Assembly: GCF_029350975.1 (NCBI RefSeq)
Contig: NZ_JARKMR010000001.1
Location: 930,001 to 994,000, forward strand
Length of the DNA stretch: 64,000 nt
DNA from: Maribacter zhoushanensis
GTDB taxonomy: Bacteria > Bacteroidota > Bacteroidia > Flavobacteriales > Flavobacteriaceae
Direction: 5' to 3'
Each line of letters starts with the position of its first letter. Positions within the stretch are counted from its first letter, which is position 1. The position numbers were made by a program, and so were the translations under genes. Below are positions 36,091-43,170 of this stretch, in pieces. The notes under the pieces were generated by a model. That model did not search any database, was not told where the DNA came from, and saw only the letters and a program-made list of their open reading frames with translations.

Positions 36091-37057
36091 ATGAATAAAA
36101 GTACAATTTTTGTGGGGATAGATATCTCTAAAGATGTTTTCGATGTTTATGATTCTAAGAGTGGTCATTTCCAATATAGTAATGACGAGAAAGGTTTCAA
36201 GTTATTTAAAAAAAAGTATAACAACGGATCATTGGTGCGTAATGGAAGCTACAGGATGTTATCATCAACAACTTGCCATTTATTTGTTCGATAGCGCTTT
36301 ACGTGTTTCCGTGATAAATCCATTGATCATCAAGCGTTTTATACAGATGAAACTAAATCAGGTAAAAACGGATAAGAGCGATGCCAAGATGATATGTCGC
36401 TATGGCGAGGAACAAGCTTTGGACCTATGGTCACCGGAACCTGGTTACATTGTAGAGAGTAAAACCCTTCAAGGAGTTGTCCGCCTTTATTTTAAGCAAC
36501 GTACGGCCTTAAAGAACACACTTCACGCAATGTCCACAAGTAAACGTGGAAAGGGTATGCTAATGCGTTCGATCGTACGTCAATTGAAGAGTTTGGACAA
36601 AGAAATAAAGTTATTGGAATCGGAGATTGAAAAGTTGATACGTGCTAACGAACAAGAGCTTTATACCAGGCTGAACACTATACCGGGTATTGGTAGAAAG
36701 ACCGCTATGCTTTTAATTGTCTGTACGAACGGTTTTCGGGATTTTGAAAGTTCACGGCAGTTGTCCTCCTATTTCGGTCTTGCACCGAACGAGCGAAGTT
36801 CGGGCAGTAGTATACGGGGAAAGTCTCGAATAAGTAAAACGGGAGACTCCTTGGTGAGGAACCATCTTTTCCTTTGCAGTTTTACGGCTTGTGTCCATAA
36901 CCCTCAATGCAAGGCGTTATATGATAGAATAGTTTTAAAAGGGAAGAGTAAAAAATTGGCTTTGATAGCAGTCTGTAATAAATTGATTAAACAAGCTTAT
37001 GGAATAGCTATATCAGGTTTGGATTATGACAGGAATTATGTGGGTAGATTGAGCTAG
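36091..37057 (+). pseudogene. IS110-family transposase, frameshifted
   Basis: Frame one (36091-36294) starts MNKSTIFVGIDISKDVFDVY with the first catalytic Asp of the DEDD RuvC-like domain. The rest continues in the +1 frame to 37057: CVMEATGCYHQQ (Glu), KTDKSDAKMIC (two Asp), then the C-terminal Tnp20 domain with IPGIGRKTAMLL, LSSYFGLAPNERSSGSS and the serine-containing SLVRNHLF region. The switch must fall at about 36209-36240, where TTTAAAAAAAAG has eight A; seven A would restore one frame. It could be inactive, rescued by polymerase slippage on the A run, or a sequence error. Only an intact product would carry all four catalytic acids. Confidence 0.85.
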
Positions 37058-37086
37058 ATTTTATTTGTTTTTCAGCTCAGTTCTTT

Positions 37087-37096
37087 GTTACCCCAC
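37087..37096 (-). other. Cassette-end box (R''-like) of the 261-residue gene
   Basis: The minus strand reads GTGGGGTAAC. It contains the gene's TAA stop codon and is the exact complement of the box at 37888-37897 that begins the same cassette. The IS110 element abuts it. Confidence 0.5.
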
Positions 37097-37873
37097 GTTT
37101 TTTATTATTTTCTCTATTCTTTTCACATCAGATTCATTCACAAGCTTTGTTGTCTTAATAAATAAATTATCGTTGATAATTTCAATTTCTAATCCTACTT
37201 GATTTTTAAACGATTCTAATAGTCTATTTAAAAGAATGATATCTGAACTTTTTTTAAATGTGAAGCATTCATAATTATTCAATGATAATTCATCGTCATT
37301 TCTAAATTTATCAAAGAATTTTTCAGCATTGGATTTTTCTCTCAGATAATAATGTCCTTCAGTATTTTGTGTTTTCAAAAGGCACATTATTTGAGATTCC
37401 ACATAATCGTCCTCATAATATGTTTGACCATGGATTTCAGGTGCTGGTAGTATTAAAAGCCCATTTTCAAATGAAAAAGAATTTGAATAAGTCCAATCAT
37501 CATATTTTGAAAGTATTTTAGATTTTGCAAACAATTGTAATTCCTTTTCAGTCAGTTCTATGCGCCTGAAAAATTTGCTTTTTCTCAGATAATTAACACC
37601 TAATTCCGCTATTTTCTCTTGTTCTGTCGGTATTTTATTAATTTCAGATTCTGGTATTGTACGGTATTCATTGTTATGGGCAATCCAATGTCCAGATTCG
37701 GCTTCCTCTAATGTTAATTTTGCGCCCGTTTCCGGGTCAATAATATACTCATCTGCTAAACTTTCCTCCAATTTTTTTTCATATTCTTTCTCACTTTTAG
37801 TTTTGAATTTCAAAGACCAGAATAAAAGGGTTATGAAACCTGCAAAAACCAAAATCGAAATTACTATTTCCAT
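37088..37873 (-). CDS. Hypothetical membrane-anchored cassette protein
   Basis: 261 residues. One N-terminal transmembrane segment (VISILVFAGFITLLFWSL) is followed by a charged stretch and a soluble C-terminal domain of about 200 residues, with ELTEKELQLFAKSKILSKYD and a C-terminal EIINDNLFIKTTKLVNESDV. IIDPETGAKLTLEEAESGHW at about 43-62 is a short conserved-looking segment. Family not recognised. The gene fills its cassette: the stop codon lies inside the end box GTGGGGTAAC and the start is 23 bp inside the opposite complementary box, as in integron cassettes with no promoter of their own. Confidence 0.6.
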   Translation of the reverse strand: MEIVISILVFAGFITLLFWSLKFKTKSEKEYEKKLEESLADEYIIDPETGAKLTLEEAESGHWIAHNNEYRTIPESEINKIPTEQEKIAELGVNYLRKSKFFRRIELTEKELQLFAKSKILSKYDDWTYSNSFSFENGLLILPAPEIHGQTYYEDDYVESQIMCLLKTQNTEGHYYLREKSNAEKFFDKFRNDDELSLNNYECFTFKKSSDIILLNRLLESFKNQVGLEIEIINDNLFIKTTKLVNESDVKRIEKIIKNVG

Positions 37874-37887
37874 TGCTTGTGTTTAAT

Positions 37888-38088
37888 GTGGGGTAACGGT
37901 CTTGTGTATGAAACGTAGCGTGTAAAAAGACACTAACTTTTCGGATAAACACAGAGCCGAATTTTTATGTTTTGTTTTTAATTTTTCTATTCTAAAAGCC
38001 AAATTAAAAATTTGGCGGTCTTTGTAAATAATCACAATCCCTACGGTTTTACACTTATTAGCTATGTTTTATACACCGTGTTGTGCGT
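37888..38088 (-). repeat. attC-like structured recombination-site candidate between two cassettes
   Basis: A 201-bp non-coding element. Outer boxes are GTGGGGTAAC (37888-37897) and TGTTGTGCGT (38079-38088). Inside them GTGTATGAAACGTAGC (37904-37919) pairs with GCTATGTTTTATACAC (38061-38076), 14 of 16 positions, the two others G-T wobbles. An inner hairpin GCCAAATT/AATTTGGC is at 37998-38016. R''-L''...L'-R' symmetry with non-palindromic outer boxes is the attC plan. It is longer than typical proteobacterial attC sites, so the assignment is tentative. Confidence 0.55.
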
Positions 38089-38098
38089 TCGTTTTCAT

Positions 38099-38581
38099 TC
38101 AGACTATGTTTTTCAATTCCTTTTTTTCAAGTAAATCAATCAGTTCGTTAAAATTGTTACAAACCTTTTTTATATTTTCAAATTCAGGTTCTGTTCCGTG
38201 AACTATTTCTCCATATTTTTCCTTTTCCAAACTAATGGCTAAAAATTGATATTCATCTTTTACTGACAGAATAATTGGAATATGGTGATTCCAAAATCCA
38301 GTAATAACCTTTAATTCTTCATTATCATCTTCGCTCCATTCCAAACTCAACAATTCAAATTCGTTCCATTTAAATTCACTTTCTGAATTTCCATTAAACT
38401 CTTTAATTAAGTTAAACCAAGCTGTATCATCTTCATTCGTTATTTCTTCAAAATTCTTAAGAAACGTCAGATATTCAATCGGCAAATTATTATACCGTTT
38501 TAATAAACTCTTTGGGATTTCCAATTCAGTGGAGTTATTTTTAATCTTAAATCCAGCTTTTATTAATTTTTCTTGATTCAT
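38099..38581 (-). CDS. SMI1/KNR4 (SUKH)-like protein, cassette gene
   Basis: 160 residues, acidic, no signal or membrane segment. The pattern fits the SMI1/KNR4 superfamily: an early LPIEYLTFLKNFEE helix, a central strand pair FWNHHIPIILSVKDEYQFLA, and a final EPEFENIKKVCNNFNELIDL segment. SUKH proteins are often immunity partners of polymorphic toxins, but no toxin gene is next to this one. The gene sits in a cassette whose ends, ACGCACAAC (38612-38620) and its complement at 38080-38088, pair exactly; its TGA stop is 10 bp from the latter box. Resemblance to SUKH is by eye only. Confidence 0.6.
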   Translation of the reverse strand: MNQEKLIKAGFKIKNNSTELEIPKSLLKRYNNLPIEYLTFLKNFEEITNEDDTAWFNLIKEFNGNSESEFKWNEFELLSLEWSEDDNEELKVITGFWNHHIPIILSVKDEYQFLAISLEKEKYGEIVHGTEPEFENIKKVCNNFNELIDLLEKKELKNIV

Positions 38582-38611
38582 TTTTTCAATTCAGAACGAT
38601 TTTTTTTAATG

Positions 38612-38710
38612 ACGCACAACAATTGTATATGTGCACAATTGCACATATTTCTATTTTACCCGTAATTTAATAATATCTAGTAGAATGTCAATGAATACAA
38701 TGTGTTATGC
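38612..38710 (-). repeat. Second attC-like site candidate
   Basis: Outer boxes are ACGCACAAC (38612-38620) and GTTATGC (38704-38710). Next to them AACAATTGTAT (38618-38628) pairs with ATACAATGTGTT (38695-38706), with one extra-helical base, as attC stems have. Inside is a perfect 9-bp hairpin ATATGTGCA/TGCACATAT (38627-38648). At about 99 bp it is in the usual attC size range. Confidence 0.5.
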
Positions 38711-38726
38711 GTTTGCAAACGCATAA
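38705..38726. repeat. Perfect 22-bp palindrome
   Basis: TTATGCGTTTG is followed directly by its complement CAAACGCATAA. It starts in the outer box of the second attC-like site. A related shorter palindrome ACGTTT-GT-AAACGT lies at 38741-38754. It could be a regulator operator or an empty cassette boundary. Confidence 0.6.
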
Positions 38727-38787
38727 TATGCGGATAATATACGTTTGTAAACGTTTAAATTTGATTTTAATACATCAATTAAATTAA

Positions 38788-39573
38788 CTACAACGACTTT
38801 AACAGCCCGCCATCAATTGGAATATTTGTTCCTGTAATGTAGGCCGCATTGTCAGATGCCAAGAAAGCTGCTAAATAACCATACTCTTCTGGTTTGCCAA
38901 TACGTTGTACTGCCACTCTAGATTCCATTTCTTTTCTTACCTGACTGGCTTCAATACCTAATTGTTCGGCTTTTTTTGCATTAAGTTGGGTAATTCTATC
39001 AGTATCAAAATATCCGGTGAGAACACTGTTGACGGTTATATTATGCTTGCCAACATCAGTGGCCAAAGATTTTGCCCAGGTTACTACAGCCGCCCTTATA
39101 GAGTTAGATAATGCTAAATATGAAAGTGGCTCTTTTACCGATACCGATGCTACATTAATAATGCGTCCCCAATTGTTTTTTGTCATTGATTTTAAAGCCA
39201 ATTCAGTAGTAAAAACAACAGTTTTAAATAGAAGGTCAAATGCTTCTTGATAATCGTTTATTTGTTTTTCAAGGGTGTTACCAGCGGAAGGACCTTGGGT
39301 GTTATTGATAAGAATATCTACAGTATTTTTTTCAAAGTACTTGGAGATTACATTTTGGTAGTCTTTGAAATTGTTGAAATCTACCGCTAGATATTGGTGT
39401 TGTTGCCCTTGATCTGTAGGTAATTCATTTACAATGTGGTGTAACTTCTCTTCGCTATGAGACATTAGGGTTACACTGGCACCACTAGCGGCTAATTGCT
39501 GCGCAATAGCCTTGCCTATGCCACCGCTACTACCACCAACTAATGCTTTTCTATTTTTTAAGGATATATTCAT
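38788..39573 (-). CDS. SDR family oxidoreductase with atypical active site
   Basis: 261 residues, Rossmann-fold short-chain dehydrogenase. The nucleotide loop is GGSSGGIGKAIAQQLAASGA, and NNTQGPSAG matches the NNAG position. The catalytic stretch, however, reads SVKEPLSYLALSNSIRAAVV. Aligning RAAV with the usual KAAV leaves S-x3-R in place of the catalytic Y-x3-K. The C-terminal IDGGL is normal. The enzyme may use other residues or be a non-reducing member; NAD(P)H binding is probable. The cupin gene lies 57 bp upstream in the same direction and may share its transcript. Confidence 0.85.
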   Translation of the reverse strand: MNISLKNRKALVGGSSGGIGKAIAQQLAASGASVTLMSHSEEKLHHIVNELPTDQGQQHQYLAVDFNNFKDYQNVISKYFEKNTVDILINNTQGPSAGNTLEKQINDYQEAFDLLFKTVVFTTELALKSMTKNNWGRIINVASVSVKEPLSYLALSNSIRAAVVTWAKSLATDVGKHNITVNSVLTGYFDTDRITQLNAKKAEQLGIEASQVRKEMESRVAVQRIGKPEEYGYLAAFLASDNAAYITGTNIPIDGGLLKSL

Positions 39574-39630
39574 TTCTCAAATTTGTTTTAAATACGGTAA
39601 CTGAGTGTAGCCTAAGTTAACAACCAACTA

Positions 39631-39948
39631 CTAACGGTATTCTTCTCGTGTAGGACTAAAAACGTCTAATAATTTGCAAGGGGTCAGGGCAACACCACTA
39701 TGTTTTAAATGAGGGGCTATTACCACAATATCACCTGGGTGGTACACTTTTGTTTTTCCGTCTAAGGTAAATTCAAAATCCCCTTCCATAACATGCATGA
39801 TCTGCTCGTTCATATGTGCATGTTCTGGTACGGTAGCGCCTTTTTCTACATCCCAAAATGCCATACTCATGTTTTTAGAGTGTACCAATTTGCCATGTAA
39901 ACCTGGCATAATCTCTTTTGACTTTATTGTTGAGAGGTTGTAGTTCAT
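39631..39948 (-). CDS. Small single-domain cupin
   Basis: 105 residues forming one cupin barrel: motif 1 is PEHAHMNEQIMHVMEGDFEF (His, His and Glu metal ligands) and motif 2 is HPGDIVVIAPHLKHSG with the last His. Such stand-alone cupins bind a metal and act as isomerases, dioxygenases or sensors; the substrate is unknown. It lies just upstream of the SDR gene on the same strand and the two may work on one substrate. A 9-bp palindrome sits 4 bp before the ATG and may be an operator. Confidence 0.85.
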   Translation of the reverse strand: MNYNLSTIKSKEIMPGLHGKLVHSKNMSMAFWDVEKGATVPEHAHMNEQIMHVMEGDFEFTLDGKTKVYHPGDIVVIAPHLKHSGVALTPCKLLDVFSPTREEYR

Positions 39949-39951
39949 TGT

Positions 39952-39973
39952 TCTTTAGTTTAAGAACTAAAGA
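39952..39973 (-). promoter_or_regulatory. Palindrome at the cupin start, possible operator
   Basis: TCTTTAGTT (39952-39960) and AACTAAAGA (39965-39973) form a perfect 9-bp inverted repeat with a 4-nt spacer, ending 3 nt before the ATG at 39948. It could bind a dimeric regulator or hide the ribosome binding site in the mRNA. Confidence 0.45.
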
Positions 39974-40037
39974 TACTGGAATCTCTCGCAATTTATAAGA
40001 GTTGTGCTTTCAGTTTTTTTAGAAATCTTGAGTTCTT

Positions 40038-42239
40038 TTAGTTATCGTACTCCCAATTAAGAACTACAAATTCACAGCGTCTGTTCCACTCATGATCTTC
40101 TTCTGAACAGGCTTCTTCTGTAGCACAGACTACAATGGGTTTTGACTCTCCGTAACCTTTAGAAACCACTCTGTCAGATGCTATTCCGTTTTTAACCAAG
40201 AAATCTTTGGCAGAATCGGCACGTTTTTGAGATAGATCTTTGTTATACTCTTTATTACCACGAATATCTGTATGCGTGCCAATTTCAATGACCATACCTG
40301 GGTTTTTCTTCATGATATCTATGACCGTTTGCAAACGCTCCCTAGATTCTCTACGTAGGTACCATAGACTATAATCAAAATGAATTTCTTCGGTCTGTAT
40401 AATTGTGCGATCAGCTTCTTTTACAAGGGCATTTTCCGTTTTTATGGCATCTTCTATTTTCTTTGCCAACGCTTTTTCTGCTTTTGCTTTTTCAACAATA
40501 CGCTGTTGGTTTAAACGTTCTGCCGCTTCAATACTTTGCTTTTCTGCTAACTGCGCCGCTATTTTATCTGCCTCAAGTTTTTTAGCGGTCATCTGTTCTG
40601 TACGTAATCTTTCAGCTTCTTGTTTTTGTTGTAAAACCATTGCTTCGGCTTTTTGCTTTTCTTGAATGGAATAGAGATCCATTGACGCATCATGTTCAGC
40701 ATTTCTTTCTTTTGTACTGCGGATGATTTTTGCATTACCCTCATACCCATTTTTTTCTGCCGTTATTTCGTAAAGTGCTTCACAGACAATATTAAAATTG
40801 AATGCACCATTTTCTTTGGTAATGCATGTTGCTACTAGTTCATTTTCTGCGTTTAACAATATTACCATTGCATTAGCTAATGGTAGGGTAGTGGTACGAT
40901 CTGTAATAATACCGGTTATAAATTGTTCACAATCTTCAATGATCAAGTCTTGGGTAATGCTAAAACTATAGATATCATCACTACCTACGCCAGATGGTCT
41001 GTTACTAGCAAAATATCCCGATGAATTATCTGTATTTAATACATACGAGAAATCATCATAGCCACTGTTTACAGGCAGCCCTAAATTATCCGGATGCATA
41101 AATGTTCCATTGTTGTTTTTAGAAATAAACACATCTAAAAGTCCAAAACCTGGGTGACCGTTCGATGAAAAATAAAGTGAATTATCCGATGCTATAAAAG
41201 GAAATTGCTCTTTCTTATCCGTATTGATAACACTGCCTAAATTAACGGGTGTGCTAAATGTGTTGTCTGACTGTAAGTTCACTTCATAGATATCGAAAGA
41301 ACCAAATCCGCCAGGTCTATCCGAAGAAAAATATAATTTTGTACCATCTGCATTTAAAGCAGGGTGCTCATTAGAATACTCATCGCTGTTAAACGAAAGC
41401 TCCGTAACATTCTTCCATTCTCCGTCCACTAAATTAGCACTATAAATTTTTAGGTTTGAAATCTTTTTGTCATCTGTTTTGCGCTTACCATTGTTGTAAT
41501 TGTTTCTAGTAAAATACATGGTTGTACCATTAGGTGAAATGGTAAAAGACCCTTCATGCAATTTGGTGTTTACATTGTTAGATAAGCTGATGCTAAGACT
41601 ATCTCCCAATTGCACTTGGTCAATGGCATGGGTATAAATATCCAAATAATGTTGATTGTTCCAACGATAGGTTTTTGAGGTCGATTTTTTATGTGTTGCC
41701 GTATACCAAAGCGCGTTGTTCACTTGCATTGCCCCAAACTCTGATGTGGTCGTGTTCAGTTTGCTGTTTTCAATAGCAAAACGCTCACCAATGGCACTCA
41801 CATTTTCTAGGTATGCAATAGCTTCTTTTAGCTGCTGTAGTTGCGCAACATTACCTTCTTTGGTGTAATAGTCTATGAGAACATTATTTGCTTCTTCATA
41901 TTCGCCTATTGCTTTTAAAGATTGATTCAGTTTAAAATAATACTGCTCATCTACGGTATCACCATAATTAGAAATCAGGTAACGATACCAACGTGCCGAT
42001 GCATTGAGGTCAAAAGTGTGATAATAGCTATCTGCCAAATTCTTAATGACCAGACTACTTTTATTGCTAGGCAGTGCCGCTTCATATAAAGCAATGGCAT
42101 CTACATAGTATTTCTTTTCAAATAAATCGTTGGCACGTTTTAAATCTTGTTGTGCCCAGGCAGATGGAAAAATGCCTATGAATATGATGATATATAGTTG
42201 TATTTTTTTCATTTTAGTAGAATCTAGGAGATTTATCAT
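40038..42239 (-). CDS. OmpA family protein with PD40-type propeller and carboxypeptidase-like domain
   Basis: 733 residues. A signal is near the start (IFIGIFPSAWAQ, with ATG at 42239 or an internal Met). Next are TPR-like helices (to about 170), a beta-propeller of PD40-type blades (LYFSSDRPGGFGSFDIYEVN and similar, about 230-440), a CarboxypepD_reg-like domain (ITDRTTTLPLANAMVIL, about 455-520), a long coiled coil rich in Glu, Ala and Lys (about 530-610), and a C-terminal OmpA peptidoglycan-binding domain (IEIGTHTDIRGNKEYN). This is the usual third member of Bacteroidota adhesin - PorP/SprF - OmpA sets. It overlaps the PorP gene by 26 bp. Confidence 0.93.
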   Translation of the reverse strand: MINLLDSTKMKKIQLYIIIFIGIFPSAWAQQDLKRANDLFEKKYYVDAIALYEAALPSNKSSLVIKNLADSYYHTFDLNASARWYRYLISNYGDTVDEQYYFKLNQSLKAIGEYEEANNVLIDYYTKEGNVAQLQQLKEAIAYLENVSAIGERFAIENSKLNTTTSEFGAMQVNNALWYTATHKKSTSKTYRWNNQHYLDIYTHAIDQVQLGDSLSISLSNNVNTKLHEGSFTISPNGTTMYFTRNNYNNGKRKTDDKKISNLKIYSANLVDGEWKNVTELSFNSDEYSNEHPALNADGTKLYFSSDRPGGFGSFDIYEVNLQSDNTFSTPVNLGSVINTDKKEQFPFIASDNSLYFSSNGHPGFGLLDVFISKNNNGTFMHPDNLGLPVNSGYDDFSYVLNTDNSSGYFASNRPSGVGSDDIYSFSITQDLIIEDCEQFITGIITDRTTTLPLANAMVILLNAENELVATCITKENGAFNFNIVCEALYEITAEKNGYEGNAKIIRSTKERNAEHDASMDLYSIQEKQKAEAMVLQQKQEAERLRTEQMTAKKLEADKIAAQLAEKQSIEAAERLNQQRIVEKAKAEKALAKKIEDAIKTENALVKEADRTIIQTEEIHFDYSLWYLRRESRERLQTVIDIMKKNPGMVIEIGTHTDIRGNKEYNKDLSQKRADSAKDFLVKNGIASDRVVSKGYGESKPIVVCATEEACSEEDHEWNRRCEFVVLNWEYDN

Positions 42240-43167
42240 AGCCCTTTTTAAATCCCCAAAGGTCTAGGTTGAACAGCACGAAAATCTCGTGAGATCCATT
42301 ATTGAATGCGCCTAAATTAGACAACGTGTAATCATAAGCATAGCCAATACGTAAAGACGGAATTACGGCAATATTGAACATTGCATTGACAGAATCATCT
42401 AATCTGTAAGATATACCACCTTCAAAACGATTGTTGAATAGTGCGTTTAAAGATACATCTGCCGTTATTGGTGCTCCAGATACTATTTTTGTTAATACGG
42501 ATGGCTTTAATTTTAAATTTGAATTCACATCAAAAACATAGCCTGCCATACCAAAAAGGTGAATGGCTTCTGATCCAATACGGTTTATACCATCTCTGTT
42601 TTCTAAATGTTTAAAGGTCAATAAATTTGGAATAGAAAGACCTGCATAAAATTTGTCTCTGTTATAGAATGCACCTATGCCCACATTTGGGAAGGTGTTG
42701 TTCATATTCTCATTAAAAGCAGGGTCATCTTGTACTTCTGGTAGTCTGAATCCGTTGAAATTTGTCTCAAACGTAGTGATGCCCCCTTTTAACCCTAAAC
42801 TTAAATTACTTTGTTCGTCTAGTTTTAAAATATAGGCGAAGTCAACATAAATATTATTTTCTTTTAAAGACCCGTCGCCAATATCATCTGAAATAATAGA
42901 AGCTCCCATTTCAATTTTTTCCGATAACGGAGTATGGGCAAAAAAGGTCAACGTCTTTGGTGCGCCAACAGCATTTTCCCATTGGGTTCTATATAGCGTA
43001 CCAAAATTAAGCATACCTGGTTCGTTAGTGGTATACGCTGGGTTGACCACGTTCATATTGTACATGTATTGTGTGTACTGCGGGTCTTGCTGACCTTGCA
43101 GTTGTATCAAGAACAAAAGCATGACTATGCAGATGCCCCAAGTGGTGTTTGTTATTTTCTTGTGCAT
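42214..43167 (-). CDS. PorP/SprF family type IX secretion outer-membrane protein
   Basis: 317 residues with a signal peptide (GICIVMLLFLIQLQGQ) and the PorP/SprF start DPQYTQYMYNMNVVNPAYT. The rest is a beta-barrel with many alternating strands, ending in a strand with aromatic residues. PorP-type proteins associate with PorK/N/L/M and help a specific T9SS substrate, typically one with a gliding-type C-terminal domain, reach the surface. Here that substrate is the gene 3 bp upstream. The three genes overlap or nearly touch, so they form one operon. Confidence 0.93.
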   Translation of the reverse strand: MHKKITNTTWGICIVMLLFLIQLQGQQDPQYTQYMYNMNVVNPAYTTNEPGMLNFGTLYRTQWENAVGAPKTLTFFAHTPLSEKIEMGASIISDDIGDGSLKENNIYVDFAYILKLDEQSNLSLGLKGGITTFETNFNGFRLPEVQDDPAFNENMNNTFPNVGIGAFYNRDKFYAGLSIPNLLTFKHLENRDGINRIGSEAIHLFGMAGYVFDVNSNLKLKPSVLTKIVSGAPITADVSLNALFNNRFEGGISYRLDDSVNAMFNIAVIPSLRIGYAYDYTLSNLGAFNNGSHEIFVLFNLDLWGFKKGYDKSPRFY

Positions 43168-43170
43168 GGG

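Larger units (their letters stand above)
35887..37086 (+). mobile_element. IS110-family insertion sequence (ends approximate)
   Basis: The element has an IS110 transposase with about 200 bp of structured non-coding DNA before it and only about 27 bp after it. That is the layout of the IS110 subgroup, whose members lack clear terminal inverted repeats and target duplications. The right end is placed at 37086 because a box GTTACCCCAC, belonging to the neighbouring cassette, begins at 37087. The left end is a guess, placed where the attC-like repeat stops. The transposase is frameshifted. Confidence 0.65.

Noticed and set aside
36198-36212. Programmed -1 frameshift in the IS110 transposase
   Set aside because: The A run resembles a -1 slippery site, but a -1 shift leads to the wrong frame; +1 or loss of one base is needed.
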